Assembly: GCF_009905435.1 (NCBI RefSeq)
Contig: NZ_JAAAMT010000033.1
Span: 1-64,000 of the forward strand
Direction of reading: 5' to 3'
Origin: Pseudomonas sp. R5(2019)
GTDB lineage: Bacteria; Pseudomonadota; Gammaproteobacteria; Pseudomonadales; Pseudomonadaceae
DNA: 64,000 bases
A program made the translations under genes and the position numbers. Positions 24,628-33,349 of this stretch are shown here, piece after piece. The notes under the pieces were generated by a model. That model was not told the DNA's origin, did no database searches, and saw only the letters and a list, made by a program, of their open reading frames with translations. Positions within the stretch are counted from its first letter, which is position 1. Every line of letters begins with the position of its first letter.

Positions 24628-25713
24628 CTATTGTTGGTGGCGCCAGGCACGCACCGTACTGAGCAGCAGATACAGTGCAAGTACTGGCAGCAGGTAAAAC
24701 TGCATCAAGTGTTCAAGCCGATTGGCCAGCGCCATGCCGGTGGTGAACGACACCACGTGCAGGCCGTAGGCAAGGTACAGGCACAGGAACAGCACCCCTT
24801 CGGCCCGGGTCACGCGGTAGCCGGAGTAGAACACCGGCAGGGTCAACAGCGCGACGCCGAGCATGACCGGCAAGTCGAAATCCAATGCATTAGGGGAGAC
24901 GGACAGCGGGGCCGGCGCGAGCAGGGCGGTGACGCCAAGCACGCCGAGCAGATTGAACAGGTTGCTGCCGATGACGTTACCCACGGCAATTTCCCGCTCG
25001 CCGCGAATAGCTGCAATCAGGGAGGTCGCCAGTTCCGGTAGCGATGTGCACACGGCGACAACGGTCAGTCCGATGATCCGCTCCGACAGCCCCAGGTCGA
25101 CGGCGACCTCGACGGCTGCTTCCAGTACCAGATGGCCTGCAACCGTCAGCAGCGCCAGGGCGCCGAGCATCAGCGAAGTGCATTTGAGCCAGGGGACGTG
25201 TGCGGTCTTGTCATCGGCATGTGGATAAGTGCGACCATGGTGAAGTGACTGATTCCAGAGCAGGCCCAGGTACACCAGCAACGCAATCAGCAGCAGCAAA
25301 CCTTCCAGCGGCCCGAGCACTTCATTCCAGGCCAGCACGCAGACCAGCAGGCTGGCACCGATCATCAGCGGGATGTCCAGGCGCACCAGTTGCCGCGATA
25401 CACGCAACGGAATGATCAGCGCCGACAGGCCCAGCGTCACCAGAATATTGAAGATATTGCTACCCAGCACACTGCCGACGGCAATGTCGGGCACGCCGGT
25501 AATCGCGGCTTGCAGGCTGACCGCCAATTGCGGCGCGCTGCTGCCGAAGGCGACCATGCTCAGGCCCATGATCAGCGGGCGAACCTTTAGCGCGGCTGCC
25601 AGGCGAATGGCGGCACGCACCAGCAATTCCGCACCGAGCACCAGCAGCAACAGACCAATGATCAACTGCAGCAGGCTGAAGGTGGGTAAGGCGGCCAGGT
25701 CGAAAATGGTCAA
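24628..25713 (-). CDS. Ca2+/cation antiporter (YrbG-like, CaCA superfamily)
   Basis: This 361-residue membrane protein has two alpha-repeats that form the ion site: VAFGSSAPQLAVSLQAA with GSVLGSNIFNI in the first half, and VAVCTSLPELATSLIAA with GNVIGSNLFNL in the second. Each half has about five helices. The second repeat has the usual PE pair, while the first has PQ where a glutamate is common, which may alter ion coupling. The family exchanges sodium or protons for calcium. It precedes the CMD gene on the same strand. Confidence 0.88.
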   Translation of the reverse strand: MTIFDLAALPTFSLLQLIIGLLLLVLGAELLVRAAIRLAAALKVRPLIMGLSMVAFGSSAPQLAVSLQAAITGVPDIAVGSVLGSNIFNILVTLGLSALIIPLRVSRQLVRLDIPLMIGASLLVCVLAWNEVLGPLEGLLLLIALLVYLGLLWNQSLHHGRTYPHADDKTAHVPWLKCTSLMLGALALLTVAGHLVLEAAVEVAVDLGLSERIIGLTVVAVCTSLPELATSLIAAIRGEREIAVGNVIGSNLFNLLGVLGVTALLAPAPLSVSPNALDFDLPVMLGVALLTLPVFYSGYRVTRAEGVLFLCLYLAYGLHVVSFTTGMALANRLEHLMQFYLLPVLALYLLLSTVRAWRHQQ

Positions 25714-25722
25714 GGCTCCCAG

Positions 25723-26094
25723 TCAGTCGTCGAGGCTTTGTATCCGTACGCGGGCGGTACCGCTGCGCAGCATGCCCAGTTTGTCGGCGGCGGCGCGCGA
25801 CAGGTCGATCAGCCGGCCACGCGTATGCGGGCCGCGGTCATTGATGCGCACCACAACATAACGGTCATTGCTCAGATTAGTCACGCGAACGCGGGTGCCG
25901 AATGGCAAACTGCGGTGGGCGGCGGTCAGGCCGTGCTGGTTGAAGCGTTCGCCGCTGGCAGTGCGCTTGCCATGGTGGCGAGAACCGTAATAAGAGGCGA
26001 CGCCTTTCTTGTCATAACCGCCAGAATCAATGTCATGGCTGGCGCAACCGGCCAGCAGGGTCAGCATAAGGCTGGCACTCAACAGACGCCACAT
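25723..26094 (-). CDS. RlpA-like lipoprotein (double-psi beta-barrel only)
   Basis: The 123-residue precursor has a lipoprotein signal with lipobox LLAGC (Cys 17) and then one RlpA-like double-psi beta-barrel: KGVASYYGSRHHGKRTASGERF, LPFGTRVRVTN, VVVRINDRGPH. The motif includes the aspartate in NDRGP used by RlpA lytic transglycosylases that cut naked glycan strands. It lacks the C-terminal SPOR domain of full RlpA, so it is a short paralogue that would not be recruited to the septum in the usual way. The start ATG at 26094 is followed directly by the signal. Confidence 0.88.
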   Translation of the reverse strand: MWRLLSASLMLTLLAGCASHDIDSGGYDKKGVASYYGSRHHGKRTASGERFNQHGLTAAHRSLPFGTRVRVTNLSNDRYVVVRINDRGPHTRGRLIDLSRAAADKLGMLRSGTARVRIQSLDD

Positions 26095-26140
26095 AGGTGT
26101 TCTCCAACTCGCTGATTATTTGTGAACCTGTCGGGTTTGC

Positions 26141-26410
26141 GTAGGAGCCGGGCGAGCCCCAATGCCAGTTAAGCATCAGAGCCGCTTTCAGATCTGGCGC
26201 AAACCTCCTGTAGGAGCGGACCTGGCCGCGATGGGCTGCGCAGCGGCCCCGGCGATTCTGAAACCACCTGCACTCGCAAGCTGAGTCGCAGATGTCACTG
26301 GCCTAAGGGGCCGCTGTGCGGCCCATCGCGGCCAGGCCGGGACGCCGGACCGCCGCTCCTACATGGATCTCGCCTTAACTGACTGGCATTAGGGCAAGTC
26401 CGGCTCCTAC
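26141..26410. repeat. Nested REP-type inverted repeats between gatB and the RlpA-like gene
   Basis: An outer pair starts with GTAGGAGCCGG (26141) and ends with CCGGCTCCTAC (26410); its arms extend inward through AATGCCAGT/ACTGGCATT. Inside it a second pair runs from GTAGGAGCGG (26210) to CGCTCCTAC (26362) and includes GGCCGCGATGGGC against GCCCATCGCGGCC. This looks like one REP hairpin inserted within another. The gap contains no gene. Confidence 0.8.
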
Positions 26411-26420
26411 ACACAGGCAA

Positions 26421-27866
26421 TCAGCCTTCGAGCTTGCTTTTGAGCAATTGGTTCACTTGCTGCGGGTTGGCTTTGCCCTTGGACGCTTTCATCGCCTGGC
26501 CGACGAAGAAGCCGAACATCTTGCCGCGCTTGGCTTCATCCGCCGCACGGTACTGTTCGACCTGCTCGGCGTTGGCCGCCAGCACTTCATCGAGTACCTT
26601 CTCGATGGCGCCGGTGTCAGTCACCTGTTTCAGGCCGCGTGCTTCGATGATCTGGTCAGCGTCGCCTTCACCGGCCGCCATGGCCTCGAAGACCATCTTG
26701 GCAATCTTGCCGCTGATGGTGTTGTCGCTGATGCGCTTGAGCATGCCGCCCAATTGCTCGGCGTTGACCGGCGCCTGGTCGATTTCCAGGCCCAGCTTGT
26801 TGAGCAGGCTGCCCAGCTCGACCATGACCCAGTTGGCGGCCAGCTTGGCGTCGCCGCCGATGCTCACGACCTTCTCGAAGTAGTCCGCTTGCTCGCGGCT
26901 GGAAGCCAGCACGCTGGCATCATAGGCCGACAGGCCGAACTGGGACTGGAAGCGCTCGCGCTTCTGCGGCGGCAGTTCCGGCAGGGTGGCGCGGGTGGCG
27001 TCCAGGAACGAATCCTCGATCACCACCGGCAGCAGGTCCGGATCGGGGAAGTAACGGTAGTCGTTGGCTTCCTCCTTGCTGCGCATGGCGCGGGTTTCGT
27101 CCTTGTTCGGGTCGTACAGGCGGGTTTGCTGGACAACCTTGCCGCCGTCTTCGATCAGCTCGATCTGGCGTTGCACTTCGCTGTTGATCGCGCGCTCGAT
27201 AAAGCGGAACGAGTTGACGTTCTTGATCTCGCAGCGGGTGCCGAACTCGGCCTGGCCTTTCGGGCGGATCGACACGTTACAGTCGCAACGCAGCGAGCCT
27301 TCGGCCATGTTGCCGTCGCAAATGCCCAGGTAGCGCACCAGCGCATGGATGGCCTTGACGTAGGCCACGGCTTCCTTGGCGCTGCGCATGTCCGGCTCGG
27401 AGACGATCTCCAGCAGCGGGGTGCCGGCGCGGTTCAGGTCGATACCGGTTGAGCCGCTGAAGTCTTCGTGCAGGCTCTTGCCGGCGTCTTCTTCAAGGTG
27501 CGCACGGGTGATGCCGACGCGCTTGACCGTGCCGTCTTCCAGGGTAATGTCCAGGTGGCCCTTGCCGACGATCGGCAGTTCCATCTGGCTGATCTGGTAG
27601 CCCTTGGGCAGGTCCGGGTAGAAGTAGTTCTTGCGCGCGAACACGTTGTGCTGGCCAATCTCGGCGTCGATCGCCAGGCCAAACATGACGGCCATGCGCA
27701 CGGCTTCCTGGTTCAGCACCGGCAGGACGCCGGGCATCCCCAGGTCAACCAGGCTGGCCTGGGTGTTCGGCTCGGAGCCGAATGTGGTGGCGCTGCCGGA
27801 GAAAATCTTCGACTGGGTGGCGAGCTGGGTGTGAATCTCCAGCCCGATGACAACTTCCCATTGCAT
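26421..27866 (-). CDS. gatB: Aspartyl/glutamyl-tRNA amidotransferase subunit B
   Basis: GatB is the tRNA-binding kinase subunit that activates Glu or Asp on mischarged tRNA. The 481-residue protein starts MQWEVVIGLEIHTQL and has all family landmarks: DLGMPGVLPVLN, KNYFYPDLPKGYQISQ, HLEEDAGKS, DLNRAGTPLLEIV and the GSLRCDCNVS motif, then the YqeY-like tail. It ends the gatCAB operon; the order C-A-B and the tight spacing (11 and 17 bases) support one transcript. Confidence 0.97.
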   Translation of the reverse strand: MQWEVVIGLEIHTQLATQSKIFSGSATTFGSEPNTQASLVDLGMPGVLPVLNQEAVRMAVMFGLAIDAEIGQHNVFARKNYFYPDLPKGYQISQMELPIVGKGHLDITLEDGTVKRVGITRAHLEEDAGKSLHEDFSGSTGIDLNRAGTPLLEIVSEPDMRSAKEAVAYVKAIHALVRYLGICDGNMAEGSLRCDCNVSIRPKGQAEFGTRCEIKNVNSFRFIERAINSEVQRQIELIEDGGKVVQQTRLYDPNKDETRAMRSKEEANDYRYFPDPDLLPVVIEDSFLDATRATLPELPPQKRERFQSQFGLSAYDASVLASSREQADYFEKVVSIGGDAKLAANWVMVELGSLLNKLGLEIDQAPVNAEQLGGMLKRISDNTISGKIAKMVFEAMAAGEGDADQIIEARGLKQVTDTGAIEKVLDEVLAANAEQVEQYRAADEAKRGKMFGFFVGQAMKASKGKANPQQVNQLLKSKLEG

Positions 27867-27877
27867 GTGTGGACCCC

Positions 27878-29329
27878 TCAGAAGCCGGTTGGTGTGCGCG
27901 TGTGCCAGTCAGTCACTTGCTGATAGCGGTGCGCAACGTTGAGCAGGCGGCCTTCCTGGAAATACGGAGCCAGCAACTGGACGCCGACTGGCAGACCTTC
28001 GACGAAACCGGCCGGCATCGACACGCCCGGCAAGCCGGCGAGGTTGGCAGTGATGGTGTAGACGTCTTCCAGGTAGGCAGCGACCGGGTCGTTGTTCTTG
28101 GCGCCGATTTTCCAGGCCGGGTTAGGCGTGGTCGGGCCGAGGATCACGTCGACTTCGCCAAAGGCGGTCATGAAGTCGTTCTTGATCAGGCGGCGGATTT
28201 TCTGCGCCTGCAGGTAATAGGCATCGTAGTAGCCGGCGGACAGGGCGTAGGCACCGACCATGATCCGGCGCTGGACTTCAGCACCAAAACCTTCGGCGCG
28301 CGAACGCTCGTAAAGGTCGGTCAGGTTGGCCGGGTTCTCGCAGCGGTAGCCGAAACGCACGCCGTCGAAACGCGACAGGTTCGACGAGGCTTCGGCTGGC
28401 GCGATCACGTAGTACGCCGGGATGGCATGCTGCATGTTCGGCAGGCTGATTTCCTTGACCACCGCGCCGAGCTTTTCCAGCTCCTTGACGCTGGCCATGA
28501 TCAGCTCGGCGATGCGCGGGTCGAGACCGGCACCGAAGTATTCCTTCGGCAGGCCGATGCGCAGGCCTTCCAGCGAGCCGTTGAGGTTGGCGCTGTAGTC
28601 AGGCACTGGCTCATCGATGCTGGTGGAGTCTTGCGGGTCGAAGCCGGCCATGCCTTGCAACAACAGCGCACAGTCTTCGGCGGTGCGGGCCAGCGGGCCG
28701 CCCTGATCCAGGCTCGATGCGTAGGCAATCATGCCCCAGCGCGAAACACGACCGTAGGTCGGTTTCAGGCCGGTAAGGTTGGTCAGCGCTGCCGGCTGGC
28801 GAATCGAACCGCCAGTGTCGGTGCCGGTCGCAGCGGGCAGCAGGCGCGCAGCCACGGCCGCGGCGGAGCCACCGGACGAGCCACCGGGCACGTGTTCAAG
28901 GTTCCATGGGTTTTTCACGGCGCCGTAGTAGCTGGACTCGTTGGCCGAGCCCATGGCGAATTCGTCCATGTTGGTCTTGCCCAGCGTCACGGCACCGGCA
29001 GCCGCCAGTTTCGACACGACCGTGGCGTCGTAAGGGGCCTTGAAATTGTCGAGCATCTTCGAACCGCAGCTGGTGCGGATGCCCTGAGTGCAGAACAGGT
29101 CTTTGTGCGCCAGCGGAGCACCCAGCAGGGCACCGCTTTCGCCGTTTGCGCGGCGGGCGTCGGCGGCACGGGCCTGGCTGATGGCCAGTTCGTCGGTGAC
29201 GCTGATGAAGCTGTTAAGCTGCGGGTCGAGTTGATGGATGCGCGTCAGCAGCGCACGGGTCAGCTCTTCGGAGGAGAACTTCTTGTCGGCGAGTCCGCGG
29301 GCGATCTCGGCCAGAGTCAATTCATGCAT
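27878..29329 (-). CDS. gatA: Aspartyl/glutamyl-tRNA amidotransferase subunit A
   Basis: The 483-residue amidase subunit releases ammonia from glutamine for GatB. The Ser-cis-Ser-Lys centre is visible: Lys in LAHKDLFCTQG, the glycine/serine loop GGSSGGSAAAVAA, and GTDTGGSIRQPA. The C-terminal NLAGLPGVSMPAGF segment completes the amidase signature. It lies between gatC and gatB in the operon. The start MHELTLAEIARG is the usual one for Pseudomonas. Confidence 0.97.
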   Translation of the reverse strand: MHELTLAEIARGLADKKFSSEELTRALLTRIHQLDPQLNSFISVTDELAISQARAADARRANGESGALLGAPLAHKDLFCTQGIRTSCGSKMLDNFKAPYDATVVSKLAAAGAVTLGKTNMDEFAMGSANESSYYGAVKNPWNLEHVPGGSSGGSAAAVAARLLPAATGTDTGGSIRQPAALTNLTGLKPTYGRVSRWGMIAYASSLDQGGPLARTAEDCALLLQGMAGFDPQDSTSIDEPVPDYSANLNGSLEGLRIGLPKEYFGAGLDPRIAELIMASVKELEKLGAVVKEISLPNMQHAIPAYYVIAPAEASSNLSRFDGVRFGYRCENPANLTDLYERSRAEGFGAEVQRRIMVGAYALSAGYYDAYYLQAQKIRRLIKNDFMTAFGEVDVILGPTTPNPAWKIGAKNNDPVAAYLEDVYTITANLAGLPGVSMPAGFVEGLPVGVQLLAPYFQEGRLLNVAHRYQQVTDWHTRTPTGF

Positions 29330-29346
29330 GGCAGGCTCTTAATCCC

Positions 29347-29634
29347 TTACTCGATGACTTTCGGAACCAGGTACAGGCCGTTTTCGACGGACGGTGCGAT
29401 GGCCTGATAGGCGTCGCGCTGGTTGTGCTCGGTGACCACATCGGCGCGCAGGCGCTGACTGGCTTCCAGCGGGTGGGCCAGCGGTTCGATACCGCTGGTG
29501 TCGACGGCTTGCATCAGGTCGACCAGCCCGAGAATACGGTTCAATGCATCGGTGGTGCGTGGGAGATCGGCTTCATTGAGGCCCAGACGAGCCAGATGAG
29601 CGATTTTTTCCACGTCGGAGCGTTCAAGCGCCAT
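29347..29634 (-). CDS. gatC: Aspartyl/glutamyl-tRNA amidotransferase subunit C
   Basis: This small 95-residue subunit stabilises GatA and clamps the complex. It starts MALERSDVEKIAHLARLGL, the standard GatC opening, and contains LNRILGLVDLMQAVDTSGIEPLAHP. It is the first gene of gatCAB. The 208 bases in front are shared with mreB on the other strand and must hold divergent promoters; I could not single out specific boxes. Confidence 0.97.
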   Translation of the reverse strand: MALERSDVEKIAHLARLGLNEADLPRTTDALNRILGLVDLMQAVDTSGIEPLAHPLEASQRLRADVVTEHNQRDAYQAIAPSVENGLYLVPKVIE

Positions 29635-29842
29635 GGGATTCTCCAGTGGAAAACGAAACGGAATGTTACCGTTCGTCGATATTGGAACACATCAGTGATT
29701 CTACGGTCAGATGGCCGCGATCAGGTGAGGGCATGCTCGGAAAAACGACCAATTTAACATATTGGCGCCTTGCCCAAAATCCCTGCCATTGTTAGAGTTT
29801 GCCGCACTTTTTTACCCACGCGTTGCCTAGGGTCACTTTCCC

Positions 29843-30880
29843 ATGTTCAAGAAACTGCGTGGCATGTTCTCCAGCGATCTTTCGATCGACCTGGGAACGG
29901 CCAACACCCTTATTTACGTGCGTGAGCGCGGTATCGTCCTGAATGAGCCATCGGTTGTGGCCATTCGCACCCACGGCAACCAGAAAAGTGTCGTCGCTGT
30001 CGGTACCGAAGCAAAGCGCATGCTGGGCCGTACGCCTGGCAACATTGCTGCCATTCGTCCGATGAAGGACGGCGTCATCGCCGACTTCAGCGTCTGCGAA
30101 AAGATGCTGCAGTATTTCATCAACAAGGTTCACGAAAACAGCTTCCTGCAGCCCAGCCCGCGCGTGTTGATTTGCGTACCGTGTAAATCCACCCAGGTGG
30201 AGCGTCGGGCCATTCGTGAATCGGCACTTGGTGCCGGCGCGCGTGAAGTATTCCTGATCGAAGAGCCAATGGCCGCCGCCATCGGTGCCGGCCTGCCGGT
30301 TGAAGAGGCGCGTGGTTCGATGGTCGTCGATATCGGCGGTGGTACCACTGAAATCGCCCTGATCTCCCTGAATGGCGTGGTCTATGCCGAGTCCGTGCGC
30401 GTCGGCGGCGACCGCTTCGACGAAGCGATCGTGACCTACGTGCGTCGCAACTACGGCAGCCTGATCGGTGAATCCACCGCCGAGCGCATCAAGCAGGAAA
30501 TCGGTACCGCCTACCCGGGTGGCGAAGTCCGCGAAGTCGACGTCCGTGGCCGCAACCTGGCCGAAGGCGTACCGCGTGCCTTCACCCTGAACTCCAACGA
30601 AGTGCTCGAAGCCCTGCAGGAATCGCTGGCGACCATCGTCCAGGCGGTGAAAAGCGCCCTGGAGCAATCGCCTCCGGAACTGGCTTCGGACATCGCCGAG
30701 CGCGGCCTGGTGCTGACCGGTGGTGGCGCACTGCTGCGTGACCTGGACAAGCTGCTGGCTCAGGAAACCGGGCTGCCAGTGATCGTCGCCGAAGACCCGC
30801 TGACTTGCGTCGCCCGCGGCGGTGGTCGTGCGCTGGAAATGATGGACAAGCACACCATGGACCTGCTCTCCAGCGAATAA
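29843..30880 (+). CDS. mreB: Rod-shape-determining actin-like protein MreB
   Basis: The 345-residue bacterial actin directs side-wall peptidoglycan synthesis. Motifs: phosphate-1 DLGTANTLIYV, phosphate-2 VVDIGGGTTEIALIS, the adenosine loop in LTGGGALLRDLD, and an amphipathic N-terminal segment (MFKKLRGMFSSDLSI) for membrane binding. It is first of mreBCD. A stem-loop (30911-30939) follows the gene and may adjust expression of mreC. Confidence 0.98.
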   Translation: MFKKLRGMFSSDLSIDLGTANTLIYVRERGIVLNEPSVVAIRTHGNQKSVVAVGTEAKRMLGRTPGNIAAIRPMKDGVIADFSVCEKMLQYFINKVHENSFLQPSPRVLICVPCKSTQVERRAIRESALGAGAREVFLIEEPMAAAIGAGLPVEEARGSMVVDIGGGTTEIALISLNGVVYAESVRVGGDRFDEAIVTYVRRNYGSLIGESTAERIKQEIGTAYPGGEVREVDVRGRNLAEGVPRAFTLNSNEVLEALQESLATIVQAVKSALEQSPPELASDIAERGLVLTGGGALLRDLDKLLAQETGLPVIVAEDPLTCVARGGGRALEMMDKHTMDLLSSE

Positions 30881-30910
30881 GCCCGGAGCTGTACGTCCTG
30901 CTGCCCCGTT

Positions 30911-30939
30911 TACAGGTCGCGCCAGCGGTGCTACCTGTA
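30911..30939 (+). other. Stem-loop in the mreB-mreC gap
   Basis: TACAGGT (30911-30917) and ACCTGTA (30933-30939) are perfect inverted repeats around a 15-base GC-rich loop, with no T-run behind. It is probably an RNA structure that trims or stabilises the mreB message so that more MreB than MreC is made. Confidence 0.45.
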
Positions 30940-31045
30940 TGCGTCGGGCCGGCGCCTGTCGGGCGTCGTTTTTGCCAATCCGCTTCCAGACCGGTTCGCT
31001 GCCGTATGACTGACCTATTGATCATTTGCCCACGAGGAGCGGCTT

Positions 31046-32125
31046 ATTAAACCGCTTTTCGCCAAAGGCCCCTCATTGGGCGTACGCGTACTGGTGCTGG
31101 TGGTGCTATCGGTCGCGTTGATGGTGGTCGACGCCCGTTTCACGGTGTTGAAGCCTGTGCGTGGCCAGATGTCACTGGTCTTGATGCAGTCCTACTGGGT
31201 CACCGACCTGCCGCAGCGCCTGTGGCAAGGCGTGGCCAGCCAGTTCGGCAGCCGTACCGAGCTTGCCGCCGAAAACGAAAAACTCAAGACCGAAGCCTTG
31301 CTGCTGCAAGGTCGCCTGCAAAAGCTGGCGGCCCTGACCGAGCAGAACGTTCGGCTGCGCGAGTTGCTCAATTCCTCGGCACTGGTCAATGAAAAGGTCG
31401 AAGTGGCCGAGTTGATCGGCATGGACCCGAACCCGTTCAGTCACCGCATCCTGATCAACAAGGGGGAGCGCGACGGCGTCGTGCTCGGTCAACCGGTGCT
31501 CGATGCGCGCGGCTTGATGGGGCAGGTCGTCGAGTTGATGCCGTACACCTCACGGGTGCTGCTGCTCACCGACACGACCCATAGCATCCCGGTGCAGGTC
31601 AACCGCAACGGGCTGCGCGCCATTGCCAGCGGGATCGGTAATCCGGAACGTCTGGAATTGCGCCACGTGGCCGACACCGCTGACATCAAGGAGGGCGACC
31701 TGTTGGTCAGTTCAGGCCTGGGGCAGCGCTTCCCGGCGGGTTATCCGGTGGCCACCGTCAAGGAAGTCATCCACGATTCCGGTCAGCCGTTTGCCATTGT
31801 GCGCGCCGTACCGACCGCCGCCCTGAACCGCAGCCGTTATTTGCTGCTGGTGTTCACCGACAGCCGCTCGCCGGAACAGCGCGCCAGCGATGCTGCCCAG
31901 GCGCAGGAAGCCGCTGACCGACAAGGCCTGCCAGGCGGCGCCAATAGCGGTGCAACGTCGGCTTCTCCAGCTGCACCCGCCACTCCAGCAACGCCGGCAA
32001 TCTCTGCTCCGCCTGCCGCCACACCGGCTGTTGCGCCCGCCGCGGCTCCGGCTGTCGCCCCGGCGCCGGCCGCGCGCAGCAACGGCCACGGCACAGCGTC
32101 GACCACCTCACGGGAGAGGCACTAA
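31046..32125 (+). CDS. mreC: Rod-shape-determining protein MreC, apparent ATT start
   Basis: MreC is the membrane-anchored periplasmic scaffold of the elongation machinery. The sequence IKPLFAKGPSLGVRVLVLVVLSVALMVVDARF gives the short cytoplasmic tail and single membrane helix, then a coiled coil (AAENEKLKTEALLLQGRLQKL) and the beta-barrel domain, ending in a long Ala/Pro-rich tail. In this frame there is no ATG, GTG or TTG between the in-frame TGA at 31019 and a TTG at 31076. ATT at 31046 has AGGAG at ideal spacing and gives the usual N-terminus (359 residues), so I choose it. Starting at the TTG would remove ten conserved-looking residues and has no ribosome site. Confidence 0.9.
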   Translation: MKPLFAKGPSLGVRVLVLVVLSVALMVVDARFTVLKPVRGQMSLVLMQSYWVTDLPQRLWQGVASQFGSRTELAAENEKLKTEALLLQGRLQKLAALTEQNVRLRELLNSSALVNEKVEVAELIGMDPNPFSHRILINKGERDGVVLGQPVLDARGLMGQVVELMPYTSRVLLLTDTTHSIPVQVNRNGLRAIASGIGNPERLELRHVADTADIKEGDLLVSSGLGQRFPAGYPVATVKEVIHDSGQPFAIVRAVPTAALNRSRYLLLVFTDSRSPEQRASDAAQAQEAADRQGLPGGANSGATSASPAAPATPATPAISAPPAATPAVAPAAAPAVAPAPAARSNGHGTASTTSRERH

Positions 32126-32613
32126 TGGTTACAACACGTGCCAGGAACGGCTGGGTCGTCTGGCTGACCTTTCTGATCGGCCTGCTGCTCAGCGTCTCGC
32201 CGCTGCCGCAGTTCATGGAAATCCTTCGGCCCCTGTGGCTGGCCTTGCTGCTGGCCTTCTGGTCATTGGCGCTGCCGCACAAGGTCGGCATGACCACTGC
32301 GTTTCTACTGGGCCTGGCAGAAGACGTGCTGTATGGCACCTTGCTCGGCCAGAATGCCTTGATCCTGACCTTGATCACCTTCCTGGTGCTGTCGTTGCAG
32401 CAGCGCCTGCGCATGTTCCCCATGTGGCAGCAAAGCCTGGTGATCCTGGTTATCTTCGGTCTCGCTCAACTGGTTCAGCTGTGGCTCAGTGCCTTGACCG
32501 GTAACCGCCAGCCCACCCTCGCACTGCTGTTGCCCGCCGTGGTCAGCGCCTTGCTCTGGCCATGGGTGAGCTTTGGGCTGCGTGGTCTGCGCCGTCGACT
32601 GAGCATCAATTGA
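32125..32613 (+). CDS. mreD: Rod-shape-determining protein MreD
   Basis: The 162-residue inner-membrane protein has five or six hydrophobic helices (WVVWLTFLIGLLLSV, PLWLALLLAFWSLALP, ILTLITFLVLSLQQRL) and the conserved-type segment GLAEDVLYGTLLGQNAL. It partners MreC and the RodA/PBP2 complex. Its ATG overlaps the mreC stop by one base, so translation is coupled. Confidence 0.95.
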   Translation: MVTTRARNGWVVWLTFLIGLLLSVSPLPQFMEILRPLWLALLLAFWSLALPHKVGMTTAFLLGLAEDVLYGTLLGQNALILTLITFLVLSLQQRLRMFPMWQQSLVILVIFGLAQLVQLWLSALTGNRQPTLALLLPAVVSALLWPWVSFGLRGLRRRLSIN

Positions 32614-32665
32614 GCCCGGCGCGAGCCGCTTTACGGTCTTTCGGCTCCGACAGGGAGATGTCTTG

Positions 32666-33271
32666 ATGAACCCGCTCTATCTGGCCTCCGGCTCCCCCCG
32701 TCGGCGCGAACTGCTGACGCAGATCGGCGTGCCCTTCACCACCATCAGCGCCAACATCGATGAAACCCCGTTGCCGGGCGAGAGCCCTGCGGCCTATGTC
32801 GAGCGCCTGGCACGCGGCAAGGCGGCGGCGGGGCAGGCGCTGCTGGCGGCCACCGAGTCCGGTGCTCCCACCATCGTGCTGGGCGCCGACACGGCCGTGG
32901 TGCTCGACGGGCAGATTCTCGGCAAACCGGTCGATGAAGCCGACGCCCTGGCCATGCTCGCCGCCTTGTCGGGCCGCGAGCACGAGGTGCTGACCGCCGT
33001 GGCAGTGCTCGATGGTCAGCGCTGTGAGGTGCGCAATGTCCGAAGCAAGGTCGGTTTTCGTCCCATCAGCGTGCAAGAGGCCCAGGCCTACTGGGACAAC
33101 GGCGAACCTCGGGACAAGGCTGGCAGCTATGCAATCCAGGGGCTGGGAGCCGTCTTCGTGACCCACCTGCATGGCAGTTATTCGGCCGTTGTCGGTTTGC
33201 CCCTGTGCGAAACAGCAGCGCTGCTGGCTGATTTCGGCATACCCTGCTGGCAAAGCCTGCGGGCGCGCTAA
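32666..33271 (+). CDS. maf: Maf-family nucleotide pyrophosphatase
   Basis: The 201-residue protein starts MNPLYLASGSPRRRELL, the Maf substrate-binding loop (S-x-R motif), and has the catalytic aspartate segment ADTAVVLDGQILGKP and the AGSYAIQGLG motif. Family members hydrolyse dTTP/UTP or other non-canonical nucleotides to limit misincorporation. The ATG at 32666 is preceded by AGGGAG; a TTG immediately before is not needed. It lies between mreD and rng, as in many proteobacteria. Confidence 0.95.
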   Translation: MNPLYLASGSPRRRELLTQIGVPFTTISANIDETPLPGESPAAYVERLARGKAAAGQALLAATESGAPTIVLGADTAVVLDGQILGKPVDEADALAMLAALSGREHEVLTAVAVLDGQRCEVRNVRSKVGFRPISVQEAQAYWDNGEPRDKAGSYAIQGLGAVFVTHLHGSYSAVVGLPLCETAALLADFGIPCWQSLRAR

Positions 33272-33349
33272 GTGCGCGTACCCCAGCCGACTCGCAGACA
33301 GTCGGCGCAGGATCCATCATTATCGTGTACATCTTGACGAGACCCAGCC

